A stretch of 64,000 nt of DNA. Source: Melieria omissa (Eukaryota; Arthropoda; Insecta; Diptera; Ulidiidae). The notes under the pieces are model-generated. The model saw only the letters and a program-made list of their open reading frames with translations. It had not been told where the DNA came from and made no database searches. The stretch is taken from assembly GCA_963971225.1 (NCBI GenBank), contig OZ020267.1, positions 121,079,891 through 121,143,890 on the forward strand, given 5' to 3'. This document shows, piece by piece, positions 46,820 through 59,284 of this stretch; position 1 is the stretch's first letter, and every line of letters begins with the position of its first letter. Made by a program: the position numbers and the translations under genes.

Positions 46820-49790
46820 TTGAAAAATATTCCATACAAATCTAATAACTGCAGAATAAGTGTTAAGACTCCTTATAAGGATCAATACTTGTGCTCATCT
46901 CAATGCTTGCAAGCACCGCTTTCAGCGATTTCACCGGGATTAGGTGCAATCGCAGTGCAATGGTCGGCCGAGAAACAAAACTCTATGATACGCATCGACG
47001 CTTTACAATACGCTACTGAGCCATTAAAAACGCAAATGGCCCACGCCGCGCATGTACCTGCAGTAACAGCAACAATAACAACAACAACAACGAAATTAAG
47101 GAGGGTTAAAGCCCAACACCAAGACTTGGCGGCTAACTCGCGCAAGTGCCGAGGCTGGGCGGCTGCGTTGTACGCCACTAATTTATGAGCAGGCGGTCCT
47201 TGTGATTTCCTTCGCTTTGCGCTCGCTTTTGATTTTAGCGGCTCAGCCGTGCATTGGTGGCGAGACAACGAAACGTGTTCTGCCACACCAACCGCCGACA
47301 CCCCTTCGCACCGGACGGCACGCGTTTTTGTTGGCACTCGGCGATGTGCGTTTCGCCAATACGCATCCAACTCGACGGGCCGCAGTGGAAGCAACTGCCT
47401 GGGCGGGGGCTGGAATCGGAGCCGAGGCCAAGTCCGGTTTTCGACTTGTTGCGCGCTGCAAGCCGCCTCGCAAGCAATCGAGGGTAATTAATAGGAAGCT
47501 TTATGTCTTGGCGTATGCATTTTGTACTCGGCAGCGACCGCGGCGACGACAGTGGTATCTCATTATGTCAAATTGAAACGTTATGGTGAATGAATGTGCA
47601 GCAATTGTGCGGCCAACCACTGGCACACGCGTGCAGCAGCGACTGTTGCAATCAAGTGCGGCAATGTTGACAAATCGGCTCTGTGTGTGCGCGACAAGCA
47701 GCAGCACGTCGGCGCGCCAGTATCAGCGTCGGTGTGGGGATAGCAAACGTTTTGTTGGCAACATTATGTCGCAGACAAAAACCGTTGCATGTTGCTTTTG
47801 TAGCGGCGCAATTTCGCATAGGCCGCCTTGGGGCAGTGACTTTACGGCTGCCGTGGCAAATCATAAACGCCAAAAGGTCGCAATTATTCTGCGCTAAGTG
47901 CATCCTTAGGATGCGCCATCATCATCGACGGCGCTGCGTGCACGCATTGCCAAAGGTGCTGCTAATTTTTATTACCTTCATAAACGCCGCCTCAATGCCA
48001 GCACGACGGCGGCAACTGCGGTGGCAGCAAGCGTGGAACACCCAAGTGGATGTGGCAACAAGCCCCGCGGGAGTAACGAGATCACCAGATCTACAGAATG
48101 CGGCGACTGACTGCAATTTGGCCAAAACATACAGATATCTAAAAACATACAGACATCTATGTATGTATGTATGCACTTGTGTACATACATACATACATAC
48201 ATACTCGTATATCGAATAAAACTAAAAGATATTGCAAGTATAAAGCGGCCATACTTAAATATCCATAAAACCAACAATTTATGCAACTCCACTCACACAC
48301 TAACTCACCGACTCACACACTCACGCACACTCGCCCTGACACTTGCACTGCGGCGCGCACGCATCCGCGCCTACCGGCCCATCACCGCGATGCCACAGAA
48401 CATGCCGCAGCGGTATTTTCCCCTTGAAATTCAAATTTTATGCCACTCATTAAATATAAATTTGTCGTTCAGCATTTGTGCCGCATTTACAAAGCGGCCG
48501 GTGCAACGCAGCGCGGCTCCAGCGCCCGCAATGCAGTTTGCCACAGTAACAACAACAAGGTTGGCAATGGTAATGGCAATGGCAATGCCAACAGCAACAA
48601 CGATGCCAACATCATCATCTCACGCGACCGCAGCTGGTCAGCGCGCGCACCGCGCCGGCCGGCTGGCCGGGCCACTTCCTCTGCCAGGCAATCAAAACAT
48701 TCGGCGGCAGCGGCAGGCGCAATAAGCAAAGGAAATACGACACCCAAATAAAATAATATAAATTAATTAACAAAACGAACCGAGCCTGATGCCCAAATCG
48801 GAATCGAAGCGCTGCGCATCGCATCGCAACGCACCGCCGTAAAATGCCGCTGGCTGGTGTGCTGGGCAGGGGAAATTTGACTGAAATTTGCATAAAGCAG
48901 ACAAATAAAGCGGCCGTTGGGGCCGAAGACGCAACGCTTGTCCGCAATTTGCGTGTCTCGGCGAAATCGGAATGCGTGCGCGTAATCGGCGAAAATAACA
49001 GCGGCCGAAAGGACGCCACCAGGAGTCGGTGGCAGTGGCCATCGCCAACATCGTCGCGATAATATGGGCACCTTGACGACGGCGACAACAATGACGATGA
49101 TGAACCATAAAGGAATTTCCGCGCAATCCTAACAAGCGCGCCGCAGCCGGACAACGCCACAGCAATTTATGTTAATTGCCGCCAGCAGGGCAGAGGCGAG
49201 AAATTCCAAAACGAACGCGTCAGGCATAAGCGGTCAGTAACGAGGCTGGGTGTCGGTTGCCCGCTCAAGCCCCCAATGCACAGATCCAGCGGCATTAGAA
49301 TCGATACACAGTGCGCATAGCGCACCGCCGCCTCGACGCTGATGTAATTTCGCGCATGAGCCCAGTTCGAACGTAGCACTTTGCTCAGCAAATGGAAGAC
49401 ACTACAAAATACACACAAATTGTGCGAAACTCAGCTGCGGACCAGAGCTCGCTCGCTGAGGTGGGATATGCGCGCGGAGTTTGCGCCATCTGGCCAATGT
49501 GTACCGTGGTACGGTACGTGCTGCACACACGAACGCACAACATTTATTGGAATTCTGTATGGAACATTTTCTGCAACATTTTTTGCAACATGTTCTGACA
49601 GCGTTGCGGCGTTGTTTGAGCTTACATATCCGCCCTGCCCTTAGACCCACAAAGTTAAAGCACCCGCGACACACTACTAGAAGTGGTTGCACACAGGTTT
49701 CTATGAGAACATTTGGTTCCTGTCGCTCGCCTAAACTGAAGTTTACCAACTGCAGTTTTCATCGATTGCACAGAGATCTCTTCAAGTTAA
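46820..49790. other. long GC-richer transposon-free block
   Basis: Nearly 3 kb without transposon ends, with many overlapping frames on both strands (up to 188 codons at 48,159-48,725) created by GC-rich and CA-rich composition. A tetranucleotide repeat lies at 48,157-48,205. No exon with matching splice sites and a recognisable domain was found. One of the largest candidate regulatory blocks in the putative intron. Confidence 0.35.
48157..48205. repeat. ATGT/TACA microsatellite pair
   Basis: A short (TATG)n run is followed, after a ~15-bp spacer, by a (TACA)n run, so the two tracts are inverted and could form a hairpin. Confidence 0.75.
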
Positions 49791-51128
49791 TTTAAAACAA
49801 AGGTTTGTCCTAAGCCCAGAAACTTGAATTTGCCTTTAGATTCCGTTCTTAGCTCCTTAGCTCAATCATAGCCATTCTTAATAGGTAACATTCTTTTAAG
49901 ATAATCAAAATCAGACATCCAAAATGAACTGAAAAGTATAAAGCTCCATCGGGCTTATATACTTTCATCTTTCGTCCTCAAAGAAATTTGATTTGTAAGA
50001 ATATCACTCCTTGACGAGAGTGTTTCCACATTTTCGGACACCACAAGGCTTCGATTATATTTCTTGATTGGCTCTCAAACTACCCGTAAATATAACCTAA
50101 TTATTTAAATAAATGCCTAAGATACAAAATTCAGGACAAGTCACGTTTGTGTCAGCTTAGCAAAGAAAGTCGAACAATGATGCTGAATACTGGCGCTAAA
50201 AACCTGAGTTGTCAATCCAATTAGGAGAAAAGACCGGCGGAGGAGATCTAAATGAAAAAACAATCGTTTTTGTTCCTCGCTGGAACCGTAGGATTGATAA
50301 AAAGTTAGTTTAATGTAATGTTTGTAATGTTTATAATTGAAGAAAATTTGGATTGACAATATTCATTAATTCATTAAATAATCTAGAAATACAATATTCT
50401 TTACAGATTGTGATTAAGATTAATACAGTTAATTACTATGCAATCAATTCATTTAAAGTCTATGGTCAAAGAATTTGAGAGCAAATTTAATTCTGTTAAG
50501 ACTTTACGTATAGGAGCATGGGAAGTGTACACAGTTCTGACGCATTCACATTGCAATATCAAATAAAGTTTTTTGCGTGCGGTCTTAACATTCTTAAATA
50601 CTGCAGAAAATGCACACACTACACACACAACAGAGTACGGCTTTAAGTACGTCACGCTGTCCAAGATATAATCTGTCAAAAAATTACTGGGAATTGTTTA
50701 ATAAAACAATGTTCATTTATTTACATATCAATATTAATTTATTTTCCTCAAAGTGAAGAATCAATTTGATGGCGCACATTTCCGCCAACCTTTCTTAGTC
50801 TTCAAAACAGATTTCATAGACACTTTCCGGTATGGCCTTCAGCTACTTTGAGGAGGTTTGCATTATGGTTTTTTTTTAATGACGAGGGGATGAGGGGATA
50901 CAGTCAACGAGGCATTGCTTTGGTTCTAGAAGGATATAGAGGTTAGGAGACAAGATGTTGGGTGAAGAATGTATGGACTCGTGTCTTAAACCCATCAAGA
51001 TCATAGGTGTGCAGCCAAATACACCTAAGTTAAAAATTTACTGTAGTTTTAGGAACGTGGAGACGACGCATGCGGAGATAATATGTGATCTCTAAATGTG
51101 GTCACAGATTATCCCAGTTTCCCTATAG
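49791..51128. other. AT-rich non-coding sequence
   Basis: No gene or repeat end is convincing. A minus-strand stretch near 50,950-51,020 reads DLDGFKTRVHTFFTQH, faintly like the end of some LINE ORF2 proteins, but too short to call. Confidence 0.3.
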
Positions 51129-51130
51129 TA

Positions 51131-51993
51131 TAGGGTGGTCCATATAGCGTTTGGAATTTGAACTACGCTTTATTTCGAGAATGGCAGTCCAAATGTCAAT
51201 CAATTTGTGTTCGTAATTTAATTAAAAGTTTGACATTTACGAAATGGGACGCTATACGCTTCAACTAAATTGGGAAATATTGAGAACTTACTTCCAAAGT
51301 AGAGAGTCTTCAACCCAAACTGTAAGAAATTAGAAAAAAAAATTAAAAAAAATATTGGCCTTCAACTCAGTTTGTGGATCAATTGGACCAAACAACCCGT
51401 TCCCGTTCTCATGCAGTGCGCACAGCCGAAAGCATTGCTTTTGTAGCCGAAAATGTGCGTGAACATCCATCAATGTCAACTCGCCATCGCTCTCAGGAAT
51501 TGAACATTTCTCGCACTTCTTTGATACGAATTTTACATAAAGATCTCGGTATGAAGGCTTACAAAATTCAATTGGTCCAAGAACTGAAGGCTCATGACCA
51601 TCCGGCACGTAAAAATCGAACTTTTGGGCACCATTTTCGAAAATCGAATAATCAGCCGAAATTCTGAAGTCAATTGGCCGCCTCGGAGCTGCGATTTAAG
51701 TCCGTTAGGCCTTTTTTGTGGGGATCAGTAAAGGGCAAGTGTTACGCTAACCCTCCAGAGACGATTGAAGCTTCGAAACATGAAATTTAAGTTGCCATTC
51801 AGGAAATTCTACCCGGAATAATCGAAAAAGTAACATACTGTAAGGCCAGTCGTGGCAGTCATATGAACAATATCGTTTTTCATTTTTAAATAACAAAGTC
51901 CAAGCTTTGTAATAAAACCGGAATTTTCAAAAAATATTTATTAGTTTTTTTTAATAACCGATTCAAATGCCAAATCTTAAATGGACCACCCTG
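51131..51993 (+). mobile_element. mariner-type element with internally deleted transposase
   Basis: 863 bp flanked by TA (51,129-51,130 and 51,994-51,995). The inverted ends start YAGGGTGGTCCAT, then diverge slightly (TTTGGAATTTGAA on the left, TTTGGCATTTGAAT on the right). The orientation is set by the transposase remnant inside. Length is well below the ~1.3 kb of intact mariners because the middle of the transposase is missing. Confidence 0.85.
51374..51885 (+). pseudogene. mariner-type transposase remnant
   Basis: The first part, open through 51,664, reads RSRSHAVRTAESIAFVAENV, then a helix-turn-helix (MSTRHRSQELNISRTSLIRI) and GMKAYKIQLVQELKAHDHPA, the second half of the DNA-binding domain. 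A jump follows to WPPRSCDLSPLG, the region of the third catalytic aspartate, then frame-shifted to FLWGSVKGKCYAN and, after a stop, to CKASRGSHMNNIVFH, the C-terminus. The section with the first two catalytic aspartates is deleted. The frame listed has no ATG at its start, and the N-terminal end is also missing. Confidence 0.85.
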
Positions 51994-51999
51994 TATAAG

Positions 52000-53440
52000 G
52001 CAAGATTTACAAAACAGTGTTTAGCTCAGATCAGTTCAGAAATTATAAATTCCCGGTCCTTTTTTGTCCGACTGTAGGGTTAGTCGTTACAAAGTATAAT
52101 TTGTATGTCGAGTGCACGTTTGCAGCGAACGCCGGTGTGGAACATGTCGCGCTGGTAAACAGGCCCGCACAGGCCCACGAAGTGGATGTGAAAACAGAAC
52201 TATAAAAGTATTATACTTGAACAAATGACAGCGAAATGTGTGCGAAATATTTGCGACAAATAAAGCATTCGGCCGGTGGCGCGCGTTTCTCATGTGAGCG
52301 TTCGTTCGCACAATGCGCTGAGGTCAAATATTTGCCAAGCAAAACAATCAACGCCAGCGACACCAAACGTGGCTGCAAGCCGAGGCAGCGACAACTATAG
52401 TGTAGTACAACAACAGCAGTGCTTTAATAGTTTTGACAGGTGCATATATCGCGAATAAAAAACTGTATTTTATTTCTTGAGCTTTTATCTTACAGCTGCC
52501 AGCTGTCATTTGCAACATAAGCCACGCAAAAATTTGCAACATTTTTGACAGCTCCGCTTGAACGGCAGCGGGCCGTCACGTAAGCGCAATGCGCACTTGA
52601 CGGCCGCCAGCTTACGAAAAATTTCCCAAACGAAATCACGCATTTAAAGATTAAGAAACGATTTGCGTTTTCGTTTTTTCCTTTTGGACAATTAAGCGCG
52701 GCTAATTTGTATGCCAAAGTAATTATGATAAAAAGTTAAATTAGCGAATAACGACAAACTTTAATAAAAATTCCAACTTGTGCCAGCTAAAGCACAGCTT
52801 TGGAGCGGTGTCTGGGAGCGTAATTGGCTGTCAGCGTGGCTACTGTCGCCAAAAATGGCAAAACTGCATTCAGCGATTACGATGATGTCGCCCCAACGCC
52901 CTTTTGAGTGCAAAGACTGACCTCACAAATTGTCAGCTGAATAATTTGTGGCAATGAAAGACTGCAAAATATGGAAATATCCATGTAACCGCTTAAAAAA
53001 ATTGCTCTCACAATGAAGCATATCATGTCCCATCAAAGAGCTTTGACGTTGCTCCTCATTATTGAACAGAGAAAAGTCTTTATGCGTTTCACTTTCTTCA
53101 ACTGTGGAGCTGTTAAAAAAGCGTATTTCTTGCGTTTGTCTGCTAGATATCGAATATTGAAAAAGCGAGGCTCACAATTGACATGTGCATTGTACGTCTG
53201 ACACTAATTTGACACTTTGAGCGACTTGAAGTGGTATTGAATGCGTCGGACCAAAAGCGACAGTGAACACAATTCACGTGGTTAACGTTTAATTATTCAG
53301 AAATTTCGATTGGAAAGTTATTTTTGTACTTGCTGCTTGTGAGCGGTGCAATCGAGGTATTCCTATTGATATCTCAAGACAAAAGGCTAACTGAGAAATA
53401 AATAAAAACTATAGTAAAAGTGATTTGGACGCCTTTTTTT
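52000..53440. other. GC-richer transposon-free block
   Basis: Unique sequence of mixed composition, with no element ends and no supported coding frame. Becomes AT-rich after 53.2 kb. Confidence 0.3.
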
Positions 53441-53447
53441 CGTTTAA

Positions 53448-54168
53448 GGGGGGCACTCCATGAAACGCTCAAAAAAATGACCAATTTTCTTTATTTTACT
53501 GTACAAAAAAAGAAAGAGACAGGAACAATCTGTTTGGAACATCTGTAGGTATTAGTTAAAAGTTCAAAAAAAAAGTTATACATAAAAAAAAATTAAAAAT
53601 GGCAAACATATTGAACATCTTCCGAGGCTTGGTTTAAAAAAAAGACGTCTTCCTGTCCACACGATGCCGTCAGAAGTTAAAGTCTGAAACATACAAATTA
53701 TATATCAAATTAATCAGCAGGCTTGTCGCAAGTGCGTGAACCTCAAAAACTATAAAAATTTTCAAAATTTAGCAACAAAGCCATATAAACGACTAAAAGT
53801 TCGTTTTTTCTTACTTTTCTTTATTAAAAAAACAGTAATAAATATTGAATTGAATTTTTAATAGATTTCAGAGGTTCATGCACTTCTCTGTTCAATATCC
53901 TACAGAACGAGTATATATTCGTGTAGATCGGTTCAGTAGTTTTTTTTTATCATGTGGACGGACTACAAAAACGTGTTTATGCGAAAACGCGTTCCAAAGT
54001 TATTCGGAACACCTGGTGTGGCTGAGCGCGCGTCGATGAAAAGAACTGTGTCTCCGAAAGTTTTCAGAGTTCGACTTTGAAACTTTGCAATAATGTTCTC
54101 GGATAATATATCTTTCGATTAAAGAAAAAAAATCTATGTTTTGAAACCATTTCATGGAGTGCCCCCCC
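53448..54168. mobile_element. TTAA-flanked element with GGGGGGCACTCC ends
   Basis: TTAA lies on both sides (53,444-53,447 and 54,169-54,172). The ends GGGGGGCACTCCATGAAA and, reverse-complemented, GGGGGGGCACTCCATGAAAT form a ~20-bp inverted repeat. The interior is 721 bp, AT-rich and non-coding. The target matches piggyBac, but the tip is G-rich instead of CCC and has no left palindrome. It belongs to a different group from the other TTAA elements here. TTAA followed by GGGGGTCG also occurs once at about 14,216-14,227 without a partner. Confidence 0.75.
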
Positions 54169-54172
54169 TTAA

Positions 54173-54529
54173 TATGCGTTGCAAAGTTTTCTGGGCCAAG
54201 TCCCTGAAGAGCCAGTTTAGTATATTTTGTTTGTTTATTTTTTAATACATTTGTTTGATAAAACCACAAATACTGTTATTAACTAATCATCACTTGAACA
54301 AGAACATTTTACAGCAAAATTTTATTGGTTATAATTTAGGAAAATAAAATTAAAAAAAAAGATATATCTCATACATCATGTATTCTAAATTTGAAAACAC
54401 ATTATTCGCTTTTAAAATTGAAATTAGGATGCTAATCGTATTTTAGAAATTTTTAGAAGGAAAAAATCACACACAGGACATCAAAACATTCATTCAGCCA
54501 GCAAATCGTTAGTGATTTCAAATCTGAGC
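54173..54529. other. AT-rich non-coding sequence
   Basis: No gene or element recognised. Confidence 0.3.
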
Positions 54530-56300
54530 GCCTACGTAAACGATCTCAGTTTTGTCGCCATGTATTCGGTCCACAAACGGTTCGAGCCATAAACGGTTTA
54601 GAGTCGAGAAAACATGTCGGCTGCGTCCTGGCTAAATGCACACAGCTGAGTTGCGTTTGCATTTGATTTTGATTTTCGTGCATCTGAGCAGCGGACAACG
54701 GTGGCAGCAATGCCATTCGCCCATCCTGGTAGCGCATCCGCGTGGCCACTTTGCACACACTGTCGTCATTATCGGCATTTCAGTGCCGTCCGCACAGGCC
54801 GGCAATCCTTCGCGACTGGTGCGCTGCCATGTGTACTCCACATCGACAACGCGCCACGGCCGCCGCTGCTCGGGCGGACATCGAAATGCATATTGAAACG
54901 CAGCTTCGAGTGAGCACACTTGCCGCGTTGGCCCTTTTCGTTATCCGCAGCAGCGCCGAATGATCTTCTTCCTGCGCTGCGTTTTCGATTTTTGTCTTCT
55001 GTATTTGTTTAGTGATGTTTGTTATAGTGGTTGTGCTGTTGTTGCTTTCTGTACTGTCCATGCATTCAACATAAAACGTTGCGTGGCCCGCTTGTCCGAC
55101 TACTGAGCCCCAACATGCGGCTTTGATGTTCGAGTGCGCCAAGGCAGAACGACCACTCACGGGTGTTGGTGCCTTTGTCGGTGGCTGTCGGGTTCTGGTC
55201 GGAGTCCAATGCGAGATCTCGCAGCAATTCAATAAACACTTGAGCACGGCCAGGGCTGCGCTGCTGATGGCGTTGGTGTCGATGGCTGTGGTGACGATGA
55301 TGGCAGCACGGTGTCATCACCAGCAACGGCGGCTTTGTTATTGGTTTATGTCATTGATTGCTGTCGGCGACGGCACTAATATTGGTTCCTTTGTAATTAA
55401 TTAGCCGAGTCGGGTGTATGTCGCCGGGAATTCAAACTGGAATTAAAGGCGAAAAATCGAGCGAAGCGCAACCAAAAATAACAACTGATGGCCCGATGTA
55501 TATTCGGCGTAAACTTGGATCGTTGTCGCTTCGTTTTGGCGCTCTGGGCAGTAGTCGAATTTGTAGCGCCAACGCAACCCAACAGAAACTCAACATTTGC
55601 AAATTCGCCCATGTCCACACCATAATCGCAGCGATTTCTCAGGCGGCCCGCGAGGAACACGCTGTGAATCATTTAGCCAGTCAATAATAATCGCCCACAA
55701 TCAATCTCGCATAAATTAATTGGCATTCTCGCGCCCCAGACCCAGACTATCCCAGAGCCCGAAATCAAAGGCTAATAAAAACACTGCGTAAACATCCAAA
55801 CTGAGCCACACAAAAATCACAGGCGCAAAAGTGCCAACCCATTCTGGTGCTCACGCTCGGGCAAAGAGCTGCGTCAGTGTCAGCGTTGGCTGCCTGCCTG
55901 CCTGTCAGGTCCGAGCGCAAAAGTGTCTCTTGCGCTTATCTACAAAATTGATGAGTCTGTCAAAATGTGAATTTTTCAGGCACGTGTTCGTGCTTTGTTT
56001 CGAATGCCATTGCGAGGACGTCATTCGCCTGGCCGCTGCAGTTGGCACCGCCAGCCGCACCACTCAAGGGTCTGTGTTTTTTTTTTGTTTGGTGTTTTAC
56101 CTTCACGTTGCTGCAGACGCACGGCCAGGCAGACAATGAAACCCGTTTTTTTATATATATTGGACGAGTGTTTTATTGTATTGTTATTATTCTTGGAAAA
56201 TTGTTGTATTTTCTTGGAACATCCACTACACCGACCTCTGTGGGAGTTTTCATATATTCGTAGAAGGAAATCCTGTTTGAATTGGCGGCTGTTTTAGCCA
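54530..56300. other. GC-richer transposon-free block
   Basis: Overlapping frames on both strands up to 155 codons (54,780-55,247 minus) reflect composition. No domain and no element ends. Candidate regulatory DNA. Confidence 0.3.
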
Positions 56301-58038
56301 ACTGCCAATTGTAAAATTTGACATTGTGCTGTTCAGTGCATAGATCTATAAATGATAACTAAAATTAGTAACGAGAATTAGTGGCAGTTAAGAGTAACAG
56401 ATATATTTTTTAAAATATTTTTAATAAAGTTAAAGAAGGTTGTAAAGAAAATAAGACGAGATGCCCCGATGATGATGTTGTAGTTGTAATTAATGCTATA
56501 CTGCAGGTTCCTCGAATTGGTAATAAAATATAAAATGTAGAAGCAAACCATTTTTAAAAAGCTCTCAGTCCAAGCCACTCTCAGTCTCTATGTAAATATC
56601 TGAAAGTTAAAACTCAGCACAGTGGCGGTCTTTCGACTCCCATGTGCAATAAAAGGATGTTTTATGCGTGAAACAGAATGCGATCAGTGATGCTCTCTAA
56701 CCGGCAGGCCGCTTGTTATGTCAGTTCAATTGGTTTGTTTTGAGCACTGCTGGGTGCTTGAACTTCAAGAAGGCCAGCTGGTGATTCGGCCTATTTGCCT
56801 GCTTCTTCTTCTTCTTCTTACTTTTCAGAGCCCACAATATTCGTATTTGTTTGCCAGAGCACACACAGAGTGCCGACTCTTACACAGCTGCACGAACTCA
56901 CTTCAAATTGATTTGACGCAAACGCTCATAAGTGCTTGCATGTGTGTGTGTGTGTGGGATTGTACGCAATTACCTGTTTTTATGGCCGTGTGAAATTCCG
57001 TAGTCTACTGTTAGTTAGCCTTCTTCCTCGTGAAATTGTGCGCGTAACTTTTTGTTTTGGCGATTTGAGTTCAGAGCCAACTTTGTTGCTGTTTTAATCC
57101 GATTTACGTCAGCCGAGTTCTGGCCGCTCGTGAGTCATGCCTTGCAACGTTGACCGGCTCTCATTCGAAATAGACAAAGCCAGACATAATAGAAACGTTG
57201 TTTGTTTCTCCGCAGAGTGATCGGTTAAATTTGCGCCGTTCACGCCGTCGCTCATAAAGGTGTCCATAAAAAATGTTCATTGTTGGGAGAGAGTAGCGAA
57301 GTCAATTTGCCCGCCACTGTACTGCGTCGCCAGCGGCAGCAGCAGCGACTGCGAAGCCCGCAGCAGCCAGCCGCGCTGCACAGTAGTTGCCTCGGAATCG
57401 CGCATATCCGCAGCTTCCATGATTTCCTGCCGCCGCCAATGCGCGTATCTTATCGATGGCTGCATTTGCGTTGTGCTGTGCAAGGGACTCGTGTTGTTGC
57501 AACATGTGAAGATGTCGACGGTGCCGACACTGGTGGCTTGATGCGGCGTTCGGCGGCATGCGCATGCGCGCCAACCGTTGAGCCTACGGAGCCACTTACG
57601 GAACCGCTTCCATTCATAACGTTGTTCGCCAAAGAAGAAGACCGACCGTACGCAGCTGACCATTGAAATCGTTGGTGCTTCTGCGTGAGCGGGCGAAGGA
57701 GAAAGAGGAAAACAGCGCGCGAAGCTGGGAGTGAAGCGGCCATAGACTTTGACTGCACCTTTTGAAAATGTTTTCTGCATCGTCGTTTAGTTTTTTATTC
57801 GTTGATGTTGTCCGATTCCGAGACGTGTTCGAAGTTTGCGTTTTGGTGCCGCTTTGATAGATTTCCGACTTGATAAGCAAATTCATGATCACATCGGAAA
57901 GCGTACATGAAAAAGAAAATAATCAAAGAATCGAAGAGGAGTTGAAGAGATGACGAACTCATTGAGCGGTTGGTTGATCATGAAATTTTCATCTACAAAT
58001 CCTCTAAATATTGTTTGTTAGATCCATTCAGAAGAAGT
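56301..58038. other. mixed block, GC-rich part at 57.25-57.75 kb
   Basis: AT-rich to 56.6 kb, then GC-richer with a GT tract at 56,940-56,957. From 57,270 to 57,780 several frames of 90-167 codons overlap on both strands, with cysteine- and arginine-rich translations and no domain. Considered non-coding. Confidence 0.3.
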
Positions 58039-58042
58039 TTAA

Positions 58043-58669
58043 CCCATTTTCGGCCGCTGGTCGATTTTTCGACCAGTCACTTTGAAGGAGACTAGCTCTG
58101 CACTTAGACATTATATCTTTGAACTTTTGATGCATAAAATAGCTTTGGTCTTTTGGTAACCCCTCCAAATTAAAATTTTTTTTTTTAAAGATAAATTTAG
58201 AGATGTTGGCGAAGGCACGAAAAAAAGAATTTTTTTAGTCATATTTTGAATATTCTGAAAAATATATAACATTTTCAAATTATCGATGTATTATTGGTTA
58301 TTTACGAAGCCCAAAGACCAAATTACCACAATCAATTGATATCCATAAGTTTATGAAAATATTTTTAACCCTTCAGCACCGCGTACTTTTCAGTGGTCGA
58401 AAAATCGACTATTGGCCAGAAGTCGTCATGTATGCACATATGTAAGCCAACAATTGTTTGTTTTCATGCTTGATTATTATCTGACTAAAACTATATACAT
58501 ATATATTTGTTTTTATTTGAAATTCAATTTTTATTTATTAATAAAAAAATTTTGTAAAAAAAAAAAACACAAAAAAAATCCAAAAATATTCTTGATTAAG
58601 GTCCTAAATATAAGTCCTTAAAAGGAATTAGAAAAATATTGGCTATTTCTGGTAGCGGCCGAAAATGGG
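58043..58669. mobile_element. piggyBac-type TTAA element, CCCATTTTCGGCCGC ends
   Basis: TTAA at 58,039-58,042 and 58,670-58,673 bounds 627 bp. The inverted ends CCCATTTTCGGCCGCT are identical over 16 bp. The left palindrome CTGGTCGATTTTTCGACCAG (58,057-58,076) is centred 24.5 bp from the tip. A second copy of its core (GTCGAAAAATCGAC) lies at 58,396-58,409, well inside. No transposase frame is present. This is the best-preserved of the CCC-tipped TTAA elements. Confidence 0.88.
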
Positions 58670-58673
58670 TTAA

Positions 58674-59284
58674 GGCTTTAAAACAAAGTAAGGAAGTGGT
58701 GACCTAGAGTCCTATTCAAGGTATAACGAAAAATTTAAGAGACTTATTTCAGCTATTAGATCTTCTCCGTATTAGAAGGAACTGCAGATGAATTCTAAAT
58801 TGGTTAGCAACACTAATCAGTTCTCCTCACTTCCTTAAAGTTCACTTGACTCTTCTTACGAACGGTAATTCTTTTGTAATTCGTATTTTGCCAAACATCT
58901 CTAACATTGTCTTTGGCTCAATACCACCGCCAGAACAAAAAAATCATCAAATTGTCGCTTGTTTTGGTAAGAAAGGTGGTTGGATATAGGGTTTTGAGAC
59001 CTAGATGCAATACTTTTCTTTTGTTAATGTGCCAGACAGATGAAGTACGAAGTAGGAGATATCGTCTTTGTGATATTTTCGCCACTTTTGTAGTGAGTTT
59101 GATTCATATTATCCAGTATAGATCTATATCTGTTGATTGCTTGTCAAATGTCATCGCAATAGCTGCTGTATCTTGACAGATCTGGCGCACAATTTAAATG
59201 ACACCTCTTGTTGGAAAAGTCTGCATTTAGCAGCTAATATTTAGTCGGTAAAGGTTTCCCAATAGTTTTCGCACATAATAAACT
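58674..59284. other. AT-rich non-coding sequence
   Basis: A frame of 89 codons at 58,907-59,176 has no recognisable motif. No repeat ends. Confidence 0.3.

Noticed and set aside
48159..48725. 188-codon plus-strand frame
   Set aside because: It starts inside a microsatellite and runs through CA- and GC-rich DNA, with competing frames on the other strand and no domain.
50940..51030. LINE ORF2 C-terminus suggested by FKTRVHTFFTQH on the minus strand
   Set aside because: The match is short and isolated, and no other LINE block lies beside it.
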